5,893 nucleotides of DNA from Candidatus Bathyarchaeota archaeon (GTDB taxonomy: Archaea > Thermoproteota > Bathyarchaeia > TCS64): NCBI GenBank assembly GCA_937877765.1, contig CALGBN010000300.1, positions 1 to 5,893 of the forward strand. The letters run 5' to 3'. The notes under the pieces were generated by a model. The model did no database searches and was not told where the DNA came from. It saw nothing but the letters and a program-made list of their open reading frames with translations. Below, one piece after another: positions 1 to 5,732 of this stretch. Position 1 is the first letter of the stretch, and every line of letters starts with the position of its first letter. The position numbers were made by a program, and so were the translations under genes.

Positions 1-391
1 ACCCCAATGGTTCATCAAGCGCAAAGGCAGAGCCATGAGCCTGGTAAGCGTCTTCGGAGCCATGAGCATGGCAACATTCCCAGCCATGAACATCTGGCTA
101 ATACAACGATTCGGATGGCAGAACGGATGGAGAACATGGATGATAGTCGCTTGGCTAGTCGTAGCACCTATGTTCTACTTGTTCATCAGAAATAGACCAG
201 AAGATGTGGGTCTCTATCCTGATAATGAGGTACCAGTCGAAGAAACAGGAGAAGTAACAATAATAGAGGAGAAAGCTTGGACGTTACAGGAAGCTTTGCG
301 GACCAGAAGCTTCTGGCTCGTCAACTATGTCACCGTCATACCATCAGCCATAGTCACAGGCTGCGTTTTCCACCAAATATCCATACTTGGA

Positions 392-394
392 TAA
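392..394 (+). other. In-frame TAA stop inside the MFS reading frame
   Basis: The TAA codon separates two halves that lie in the same frame and together form a normal MFS C-terminal half. A one-base change would restore CAA, GAA or AAA. No indel is needed, because the flanks HQISILG and SGLSPETAA join at the expected spacing. Confidence 0.9.
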
Positions 395-852
395 TCAGGG
401 TTATCCCCTGAGACAGCCGCATTAATCAGCACATTAACCAGCGTGATAAACCTACCAATAGCCCTCTTAGCAGGAGGACTAGCAGACAGATACCCGTTAA
501 GATATTTGATGTCAATAAACCAAGCCTTACTGTTGGCCATGGTAGCAGCATTATATTATGCCGATTCATTGACTCTCGTCATTGTCTATGGAGCATTCAT
601 GGGCATAATGATGGGCATGCAAGCCATAGTACGAGGCGTAGTCTGGCCCGAATACTTTGGAAGAAGACACCTGAGCACCATCAGAGGGGTCAACATGATG
701 GCCGGCGTAATAGGCTCAGCCCTCGGACCACTACCCTACGGATACGCCTACGACCTATTTGGAGGCTACTCAGAGGTGCTTCTAGCATCAATGATATTCC
801 CCCTCATAGGGATACTCTTCGGATTCCTCGCGAAAAAACCAGAAAAGATGGA

Positions 853-856
853 TTAA
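853..856. other. Overlapping convergent stop codons (TTAA)
   Basis: The palindrome TTAA provides TAA for the rightward transporter (854-856) and, on the other strand, TAA for the nitroreductase (853-855). The two genes therefore meet with no intergenic space, and no separate terminator is visible between them. Confidence 0.9.
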
Positions 857-1410
857 ATCCATTTTACAACCGGCGGCTTCTTAACAGGCATTTCAGGAGC
901 CTTATCTGGATAACCAAGAATAACGGGGCCATAGATTTTCTCGCCTTCACCAAGCTCTAAAGCCTCAACGATCTCGGAGTTATCAAGAACCTGAGCACCA
1001 AAATAGAGGTAACAACTTCCCAAGCCTAAGCTTGTAGCCGCGAGCATCATATTCTCGGTAACCATGGCACTATCAATTGGCCCTTGTCCTATCACGAATA
1101 CTACACAGGGAGCCTCATAGTAGACGGGATCTTTCATCTCTCCATAGTGTTTAACCGACTCATAATGTTCCGGATTGTTCTTCTTGATGTTATCAAACAC
1201 CTTTTTCCAGTTAGCAAAGGCAGTCTCGTAGAGCTTACCACGCATTTCAGGATCAGTGACGACCACAAAACGCCAAGCTTGACGGTTATTCCCAGTGGGA
1301 GCATAGTTACCAGCCTCGATAACCTGTTGGATTATTTCCTGTGGTACTGGATCAGCTTTGTATGATCTAACACTTCGCCTATTCTTGATGTTCTCTAAAA
1401 CTGGGTTCAT
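853..1410 (-). CDS. Nitroreductase family FMN-dependent oxidoreductase
   Basis: This 185-residue protein has the length and motifs of the nitroreductase (NfsB/NOX-like) fold. These enzymes are soluble, usually homodimeric flavoproteins that pass electrons from NAD(P)H to nitroaromatics, quinones or other acceptors. The N-terminal RRSVRSYKADPVP (residues 11-23) is the FMN-phosphate-binding signature. YAPTGNNRQAWRFVVV (36-51) is the second flavin loop, and GPVILGYPDKAPEMPVKK (161-178) is the usual C-terminal FMN-contacting strand and turn. TENMMLAATSLGLGSCY (118-134) is the central helix at the dimer interface. No ferredoxin or other extra domain is present. The start ATG at 1408-1410 lies just before the conserved region, so little extension is likely. 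It is downstream of fdhD on the same strand with a 31-base gap, so co-transcription is possible. The physiological substrate cannot be told from sequence. Confidence 0.92.
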   Translation of the reverse strand: MNPVLENIKNRRSVRSYKADPVPQEIIQQVIEAGNYAPTGNNRQAWRFVVVTDPEMRGKLYETAFANWKKVFDNIKKNNPEHYESVKHYGEMKDPVYYEAPCVVFVIGQGPIDSAMVTENMMLAATSLGLGSCYLYFGAQVLDNSEIVEALELGEGEKIYGPVILGYPDKAPEMPVKKPPVVKWI

Positions 1411-1441
1411 ACCCTAGATAGAAGCCCCTAGAATAAGAAAT

Positions 1442-2179
1442 CTACGAGGAGATACGCCTAAACCCAGAGTATACATTAAACCTTTCCCCACGTACAAATC
1501 CAATTAATGTCATACCAGAAGCCTGAGCAATACATACACCACTACACATAGGCGCCGAGACACTGCACATCACAGGAAAACCAGCAAAAGCGGCCTTCAA
1601 AACCATCTCACCGCTAAGCCTACCACTAGTCACAAGTAACGACTCACCTAGATCAAACCCACCATCCAAGGCAAGTCCAACAACCTTATCCAAGGCATTA
1701 AACCTTCCAATATCCTCAGCAAAAACATATCCCAAATCACTGTGATGGATTAAAGCCGAGTGTGTTCCCCCTGTTTGATTAAAAACATTGCAGGAATCAT
1801 TGAGAAGCTTCATAGATTGAAAAATTTGGTCAGATGTAATGAAATCAAGTCCATAGTTCTCATCTAGTTCTATTTCCTCATCCCGGTAGGTACCTTCAAG
1901 AATACTAAGCCAGTTTTCCCTGTGGGTCACTGGATCAAAATCGTCTCTCAGTTGAACATCAACCGTATAGTTTACCCATTTAATTGACTGAATATCACCT
2001 GCATCATTGATGATGTTACTTGTCTTAAGATAACCAAAAATAAACTCATCAAGATACTCCTCGTATACCATCATCTCAGAAATAGGAATACCATTTACCC
2101 TAATTTGTACAAGAACATCATCAACCACCTCATCCTCAAAATACTCGGCAACACCAGAATCAAACCTGAGAACACGCAT
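1442..2179 (-). CDS. fdhD: FdhD-family formate dehydrogenase accessory protein, divergent, lacking the CxxC motif
   Basis: This is a 245-residue cytoplasmic protein of the FdhD/NarQ family. Classical FdhD moves sulfur from the IscS desulfurase to the molybdenum cofactor of formate dehydrogenase. Family landmarks are: VNGIPISEMMV (28-38), EFIFGYLKTSNII (45-57), QTGGTHSAL (135-143), EDIGRFNALDKVVG (155-168), TSGRLSGEMVLKAAFAGFPV (184-203), SAPMC (208-212) and GFVRGERFNVY (227-237). Two features are odd. The CGxCG loop that carries the sulfur-transfer cysteines in E. coli FdhD should lie near residues 95-118, and that stretch has no cysteine. The usual RHN of EDxGRHNAxDK is RFN here. Other cysteines exist at 130, 205, 212 and 216, the last two as CSGVC in the region that is normally SAPTSLAV. 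It may be a paralogue with a changed role. The start was chosen at the ATG that gives a normal N-terminus and leaves a promoter-sized gap to the divergent transporter. Confidence 0.88.
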   Translation of the reverse strand: MRVLRFDSGVAEYFEDEVVDDVLVQIRVNGIPISEMMVYEEYLDEFIFGYLKTSNIINDAGDIQSIKWVNYTVDVQLRDDFDPVTHRENWLSILEGTYRDEEIELDENYGLDFITSDQIFQSMKLLNDSCNVFNQTGGTHSALIHHSDLGYVFAEDIGRFNALDKVVGLALDGGFDLGESLLVTSGRLSGEMVLKAAFAGFPVMCSVSAPMCSGVCIAQASGMTLIGFVRGERFNVYSGFRRISS

Positions 2180-2239
2180 AAGAAAACAAAAACCTCACCA
2201 GATAAAAGGATAAATACCGCGACCGATGTTCCAGACGGC
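2180..2239. promoter_or_regulatory. Divergent promoter region between fdhD and the second MFS gene
   Basis: Sixty bases separate the two divergent start codons. Rightward, ATAAATA at 2210-2216 lies 24-30 bases before the ATG at 2240, preceded by AAAAGG as a possible BRE. That is the spacing expected for a leaderless archaeal transcript. Leftward, TTTTATC (complement of 2201-2207) lies 22-28 bases before the fdhD ATG. GGTGAGG on the minus strand (2194-2200) could be a Shine-Dalgarno site, but it is 14 bases from the ATG, which is longer than usual. The two TATA-like boxes are adjacent, so opposing initiation complexes would compete. The boxes were matched by eye only. Confidence 0.5.
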
Positions 2240-3433
2240 ATGGAGAGAGCACTACAAGCACTACTCGTATCAATATTCGTAGCAATGCTCGGACTCGGCG
2301 TTGTAAGCCCCATTATGCCACTATATGCAGAGTCACTGGGAGCAACCTACACACAAGTAGGATTACTAAGCAGCGCTTGGAGCATCTCCCGATTCATATT
2401 CTCAGCACCAGCTGGAAGACTAAGCGACACAATAAGCAGGAAAAAGGTCATCATGGCAGGACTCGGAGGCTATGCAGCAGTCTCACTCCTATACATCATC
2501 TCATGGAACTTCACATCACTACTCACATTCAGGTTCCTACACGGAATAGGCTCAGCAATGGCAATACCAGTCGCAATGGCATACGCAGCTGACCTCGCCC
2601 CAAACGGACAAGAAGGCAAATACATGGGCACAATGAACCTTGCAATGTTCGGCGGCATGGGCATGGGCCCTCTCATCGGCGGCTCACTTACAGATATGTT
2701 CAGTCTAAGCGCCCCATTCTACGTTATGTGTGCAGGAACAGCCATAAGCCTACTCTTAATACTGGTATTCCTACCGGATACACCCCCCACAAGAGGAACA
2801 GGTAAAGAAAAAGCCAAACCCAGCTTCAGAAAAATACTAATCAACCGAATACTTCTCGCCAACTTTGTTTTCAGAACAGTCAACAGCATTGGAAGAGGTG
2901 CTATTTTCGGGTTCCTCACAATGTACATATCAACAACGATTGCAGATGGAGGACTTGGTCTTTCAGTTACAATGGCGGGAACTGTAATCTCCTTTGGACA
3001 GCTATCAAACGCAGCGTTACAACGACCCTGTGGAGTGCTCGCAGACAAATATGATAAAAATAACCTAATCGTACTTGGGGGCATACTCAGTGCCTTAGGA
3101 ATGGCTGGATTTCCATTGTCAACAACATTCTGGCACCTCATGACATCACGGCTCATCTTCTCACTTGGAAGCGCCCTCATGACCCCAGCGATGAGCGCTA
3201 TTGAAGCTATAGAAGGGCGAAAATATGGCGTAGGAACCACCATGAGTGTTATGCAGAGTAGCATGAGCCTTGGGAACATGGCAGGACCACTCCTCTCAGG
3301 CATACTAGCCGACATGTTCAGCCTACGACCAATCTTCTACATGGGCACAGGCATCAGCGTGATAGGGTTAATTATATACATCATAATAAGACCAAGAGGA
3401 ATCAAAATCACCGAGTCCGTTGAAGAGTTATAA
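2240..3433 (+). CDS. MFS transporter, 12-TM, drug/metabolite efflux-like
   Basis: The protein is a 397-residue permease of the major facilitator superfamily with about 12 hydrophobic segments. The first helix begins almost at the start (ALQALLVSIFVAMLGLGVV) and leads into SPIMPLYAESLG. Motif A is GRLSDTISRKK (59-69), and the TM4 motif RFLHGIGSA has its arginine at residue 98. A charged central loop follows FLPDTPP, and a second motif A-like segment in the C-terminal half reads GVLADKYDKNN. These features fit the DHA1-type sugar/drug efflux branch, but the substrate is unknown. An ATG at 2105 in the same frame would add 45 hydrophilic residues and overlap fdhD by 75 bases. I prefer 2240 because the first TM helix starts right after it and a TATA-like box sits at leaderless spacing. 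The adenylyltransferase gene follows 23 bases downstream, suggesting an operon. Confidence 0.9.
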   Translation: MERALQALLVSIFVAMLGLGVVSPIMPLYAESLGATYTQVGLLSSAWSISRFIFSAPAGRLSDTISRKKVIMAGLGGYAAVSLLYIISWNFTSLLTFRFLHGIGSAMAIPVAMAYAADLAPNGQEGKYMGTMNLAMFGGMGMGPLIGGSLTDMFSLSAPFYVMCAGTAISLLLILVFLPDTPPTRGTGKEKAKPSFRKILINRILLANFVFRTVNSIGRGAIFGFLTMYISTTIADGGLGLSVTMAGTVISFGQLSNAALQRPCGVLADKYDKNNLIVLGGILSALGMAGFPLSTTFWHLMTSRLIFSLGSALMTPAMSAIEAIEGRKYGVGTTMSVMQSSMSLGNMAGPLLSGILADMFSLRPIFYMGTGISVIGLIIYIIIRPRGIKITESVEEL

Positions 3434-3456
3434 CCAACCACTCAACAGAAATAACC

Positions 3457-4206
3457 ATGAGTATCCCCCTTACTAGCGAAGAAAAAGCCTACTATGCTCG
3501 CCAAATCACAATGAAAGGCTTCGGGGAAAAGAGCCAAACATATCTTAAAAACAGCAAAGCATGTATTACAGGACTTGGAGGACTAGGAAGCCCAATAGCC
3601 ACACAGTTAGCAGCTATGGGCGTCGGCTACCTAAGAATCATAGACCATGATACAGTTGATCTCACAAACCTCCACAGACAACATCTCTATAGCATCGACT
3701 CGGTAGGCGAACCCAAGACCGCGGTGGCTGCTGAGAGACTCAGAAAACTAAACCCATACATCGAGATTGAAGCTATAAACACCGAAATAGCTCCAGATAA
3801 CGCAGCTAATCTAGTGAAAGACATGGATATTGTAGTTGATGCCTTGGATGCTATGGCTCCAAGATATGCGATAAACAAAGCCTGTGTAGACCTTGATACA
3901 CCGTTTATTCATGGAGGAGTCATAAGGCAAATCGGCACAATAACAACAATAATTCCACATAAAACGCCATGTCTAGAATGCTTCAAAGGCGGAATAGACG
4001 ACTCCAAGCTACCAAGCAATGCAAGCCAAGGTGTCCACCCATCAATAATCAATATAATTGCCAGTATACAGACAAGCGAAGCCATCAAAATATTAACGAG
4101 AAAAACTCCATCATTACCGGGACGACTTCTATTCTTCGACCTAGAAGACCTCACAATGGAGTTCATAGATATAGCTAAACAAGACAAATGCAAAATATGC
4201 GGCTAA
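3457..4206 (+). CDS. ThiF/MoeB/HesA-family adenylyltransferase (E1-like)
   Basis: This 249-residue soluble enzyme belongs to the E1-like superfamily, which adenylates the C-terminal glycine of ubiquitin-fold sulfur carriers such as MoaD, ThiS or archaeal SAMPs. Visible motifs are the N-terminal YYARQITMKGFGEKSQ (12-27), the nucleotide-binding GLGGLGS (39-45), IDHDTVDLTNLHRQ (62-75) with the ATP-contacting D, N, R and Q, GEPKTAVAAERLRKLNP (84-100) with its lysine, and VDALDAMAPRY (127-137). Four zinc cysteines are in place: CLEC (172-175) and CKIC (245-248). The position of the usual active-site cysteine, just before GV in the crossover loop, reads SNASQGV (187-193), so covalent thioester chemistry there looks unlikely. 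Length is typical of MoeB without a rhodanese domain. No Shine-Dalgarno is evident in the 23-base gap after the MFS gene. A role in molybdopterin synthesis is suggested by the fdhD and mobA-like neighbours, but thiamine or tRNA thiolation remain possible. Confidence 0.9.
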   Translation: MSIPLTSEEKAYYARQITMKGFGEKSQTYLKNSKACITGLGGLGSPIATQLAAMGVGYLRIIDHDTVDLTNLHRQHLYSIDSVGEPKTAVAAERLRKLNPYIEIEAINTEIAPDNAANLVKDMDIVVDALDAMAPRYAINKACVDLDTPFIHGGVIRQIGTITTIIPHKTPCLECFKGGIDDSKLPSNASQGVHPSIINIIASIQTSEAIKILTRKTPSLPGRLLFFDLEDLTMEFIDIAKQDKCKICG

Positions 4207-4211
4207 AAAAA
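4205..4211 (-). terminator. Oligo-T tract ending the PH-like gene
   Basis: Seven consecutive A residues on the plus strand read as T7 on the minus strand, about nine bases after the PH-like gene's TAG, with more T/C just upstream. Archaeal RNA polymerase commonly terminates at such tracts without a hairpin. It also overlaps the stop codon of the convergent adenylyltransferase gene. Confidence 0.4.
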
Positions 4212-4219
4212 GAGAGAAA

Positions 4220-4594
4220 CTAAAGCCCCGAAATCTCTACCTGAGCGGAAGAGGACTTTATTACGTCCTGAATTCCTTCGACCAGTATCTTTGCGGATAT
4301 GTCGCTAGTCTCTATTAGATGTGTTTCACCTTTTTGTATGTGGTCAATCTTGTATCTTCCCGCAAGCTTCACTTCGTCTATTTCATCATAGGGAGCATTC
4401 AAGAGGACATCATAACTTTTTCTTAGGAAGCCCTTTACGCTGACGAATACCATTTTCTTTCTCGCCAAACATAGGTACCCACCTTGTTTCTCGAAACGAC
4501 AAGAATAGGTCTTTTCGATTGTGTCATCGGGGCCAAGTGTTTTTTCAGCTAGGTCATGCCATGGGTTTGACATTTTTTTTCTCATACTGTTCAT
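4220..4594 (-). CDS. Small PH/GRAM-like domain protein of unknown function
   Basis: A protein of up to 124 residues with no signal peptide or membrane helix. After a polar N-terminus it shows the alternation expected of a bacterial PH/GRAM-type beta barrel: a strand GGYLCLARKKMVFVSVKG (38-55) in the place of the 'lxLTxxRlxf' strand, YDVLLNAPYDEIDEVKLAG (61-79) matching the 'xxxipyxdIxxv' turn, HLIETSDISAKIL (92-104), and a final amphipathic helix EGIQDVIKSSSAQVE (106-120). This is a fold impression from pattern, not a recognised family. Three in-frame ATG codons occur at the start (residues 1, 4 and 8), and the promoter spacing could suit residue 1 or 4. Its coding strand is A/G rich, unlike the genes around it. 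It could be transcribed with the AbrB-PhoU gene upstream (70-base gap) or from its own A/T-rich promoter. Function unknown. Confidence 0.72.
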   Translation of the reverse strand: MNSMRKKMSNPWHDLAEKTLGPDDTIEKTYSCRFEKQGGYLCLARKKMVFVSVKGFLRKSYDVLLNAPYDEIDEVKLAGRYKIDHIQKGETHLIETSDISAKILVEGIQDVIKSSSAQVEISGL

Positions 4595-4664
4595 ACAAAC
4601 CCAATCTGATAAATATTTCTTCTATATAATATATACAAATATAATGGTGAAAGATTAAACCCAA
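4595..4664 (-). promoter_or_regulatory. A/T-rich intergenic region with candidate promoter for the PH-like gene
   Basis: This spacer between the AbrB-PhoU stop and the PH-like start is very A/T rich. On the minus strand TTATATAG (around 4622-4629) lies about 28-35 bases before the first ATG, and TATTTATC (4608-4615) lies 14-21 bases before it, or 23-30 before the second in-frame ATG at 4585. Either could be a TATA box. The two ends of the region carry the same ten bases (AAACCCAATC on the plus strand). Confidence 0.4.
4597..4606. repeat. Ten-base direct repeat, copy 1
   Basis: AAACCCAATC on the plus strand, located just before the PH-like start codon. An identical copy begins exactly 60 bases further on. 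The match is exact, but ten bases is short enough for chance. Confidence 0.45.
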
Positions 4665-4666
4665 TC
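4657..4666. repeat. Ten-base direct repeat, copy 2
   Basis: Second AAACCCAATC copy, overlapping the first two bases of the AbrB-PhoU stop codon on the plus-strand numbering and separated from copy 1 by the A/T-rich spacer. Confidence 0.45.
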
Positions 4667-5675
4667 ACTCAGGCTTATATACCATATCGATGGTCAACTC
4701 AGCGATATCAGAAGCATAATCCCCAATCCGCATCACACTATCCCTAATGACGAACAATGGATAGAAGAAAGGCTCACCCACAGACATATTCGGGAATGGG
4801 GTAATAGACCTAGCAAGCTGAGAAAGCCGATACTGCTCATCAATAATAATATCACAGTCCTCAACAGATCTCTTTCGATAAACCTCAATAGCGGTCTCAT
4901 ATGCATTAATACTCGCCTCAGTTGTCTTGGTGAGCTTATCCCAAAGATCCTGGGGTACGCTCTTCTTGTATTCCTCGATCTGGACTAAGCTATACGCTAC
5001 ATTATGCACATTATCAGCCACACGCTCAATCAAATCAACCAAAGTCTGGTAATCAAGACAATCCAACATATCCAAGTCAAGATGATTAGCCAAAGCAGGA
5101 TCAATTGCCGCAGAACGAAGAAGCCTCAAAGAATAGAACATAAACTGGTCAACATCCTCCTCCAAAGCTACCACTGAACGAGCTAACTCAAGATCCCATG
5201 TTTTCATAGCCTTCAAGACATCCTTGCACATGGATAAGGTAATTAGATGCATTCGCTCTACGCCATCACGGACATTCGCCATTGACTCATTCATCAAGGT
5301 CTGTAGGGTTATGCTGCTTGCATTACTAGCAAGGATTCTAAGATAGAGTGATTTGACTACATCTCGGATTGCTTGCTGCTGTTTGACTGAGAAAATACTA
5401 TCCGAATTTAACACTATATTGTTGTAGCCGTTAAGATAACACCCGATAACAATACGAAATATAGAATCAGAACTAGCATCATTATCAACATCAACGATAA
5501 CGCGTTTCTCTTTGCCAGTCATATTAAGAGATGATTTTACTAATAGAGAAAGATCTCTTTGAACCTCCAGCGATACCAAATCCCCTTTTTTTACATCATT
5601 GGATTCTATCCATTCTTTGGGAAGGGACACAACAAGGCTAGATTTCCCCAGAGCCATTATCTTACGAGTATCCAT
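4665..5675 (-). CDS. AbrB-PhoU regulator (archaeal phosphate-uptake-regulator-like)
   Basis: This 336-residue soluble protein has two parts. Residues 3-47 form a SpoVT/AbrB swapped-hairpin DNA-binding domain (RKIMALGKSSLVVSLPKEWI, then VKKGDLVSLEV). Residues about 125-330 form the helical PhoU bundle, with the repeated acidic motifs ERVADNVHN (217-225) and RIGDYASDIAE (316-326) that bind metal in PhoU proteins. In bacteria PhoU restrains the Pst phosphate transporter and PhoR kinase. Archaeal AbrB-PhoU fusions are thought to act directly as transcription regulators, although targets are mostly unproven. No pst transporter genes are in view, so phosphate as the signal is assumption. The start ATG at 5673-5675 begins the canonical AbrB strand. 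A mobA-like gene ends 57 bases upstream on the same strand, with TATA-like and palindromic sites in between, so the gene probably has its own promoter and may regulate itself. The plus strand changes from A/C-rich to T-rich around 5270, within the gene. Confidence 0.9.
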   Translation of the reverse strand: MDTRKIMALGKSSLVVSLPKEWIESNDVKKGDLVSLEVQRDLSLLVKSSLNMTGKEKRVIVDVDNDASSDSIFRIVIGCYLNGYNNIVLNSDSIFSVKQQQAIRDVVKSLYLRILASNASSITLQTLMNESMANVRDGVERMHLITLSMCKDVLKAMKTWDLELARSVVALEEDVDQFMFYSLRLLRSAAIDPALANHLDLDMLDCLDYQTLVDLIERVADNVHNVAYSLVQIEEYKKSVPQDLWDKLTKTTEASINAYETAIEVYRKRSVEDCDIIIDEQYRLSQLARSITPFPNMSVGEPFFYPLFVIRDSVMRIGDYASDIAELTIDMVYKPE

Positions 5676-5732
5676 ATAAGTTCAGATATATCAACACGTA
5701 ACGAGTATATACAATTGTTGAAAAATATAGAG
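5676..5732 (-). promoter_or_regulatory. Promoter/operator region of the AbrB-PhoU gene
   Basis: On the minus strand the palindrome GTATATAC (5705-5712) is centred about 33 bases before the ATG. A TATA box there would place the transcript start some 7 bases ahead of the ATG. A second palindrome ACAATTGT (5711-5718) overlaps it, and a third, GATATATC (5685-5692), lies between the box and the start, where a bound protein would block initiation. Confidence 0.45.
5721..5725 (-). terminator. Oligo-T tract after the MobA-like gene
   Basis: A5 on the plus strand reads T5 on the minus strand, seven bases after the TGA of the MobA-like gene, a weak candidate for an archaeal oligo-T terminator. Confidence 0.3.

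Larger units (their letters stand above)
2..856 (+). pseudogene. MFS transporter, oxalate/formate antiporter-like; 5' truncated by window edge, in-frame stop
   Basis: The reading frame is open from base 2 and encodes the later part of a major facilitator superfamily permease, probably a membrane carrier for small organic anions. The first visible residues (WFIKRKGRAMSLVS) resemble the TM4-5 region of oxalate/formate antiporter (OFA) family proteins. Hydrophobic segments follow, then a polar central loop around 200-280 (NRPEDVGLYPDNE), then the C-terminal half with the MFS motif GGLADRYPLRYL (about 472-507) and a last helix ending at KKPEKMD. One TAA at 392-394 interrupts the frame between HQISILG and SGLSPETAA. 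The same frame resumes with no length change and stays conserved in character to the true stop at 854-856. It is therefore either a recent nonsense mutation, a sequencing or assembly error, or a codon that is read through. The N-terminal third lies outside the window. The family call is good; the substrate is inference. Its stop overlaps the convergent nitroreductase stop. Confidence 0.8.

Noticed and set aside
443..856. Separate gene beginning at the ATG of 443
   Set aside because: It lies in the same frame as the upstream transporter part and lacks the start of the C-terminal MFS half, so it is the continuation of one interrupted gene.
2105..2239. Earlier start for the second MFS protein at 2105
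   Set aside because: It would add 45 polar residues ahead of the first helix and overlap fdhD coding sequence by 75 bases. The promoter-like spacing fits the ATG at 2240.
2226..2282. An 18-codon reading frame (MFQTAWREH...) near the MFS start, considered as a microcin-like precursor
   Set aside because: It overlaps the MFS start region in another frame, has no ribosome site, and there is no evidence of selection on it.
2719..3315. Long minus-strand reading frame opposite the second MFS gene
   Set aside because: It is antisense to a clear transporter, shows no recognisable motif, and is best explained as a shadow of biased codon use.
3909..4193. Minus-strand reading frame opposite the adenylyltransferase zinc region
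   Set aside because: It lies wholly within a well-supported gene and has no family resemblance.
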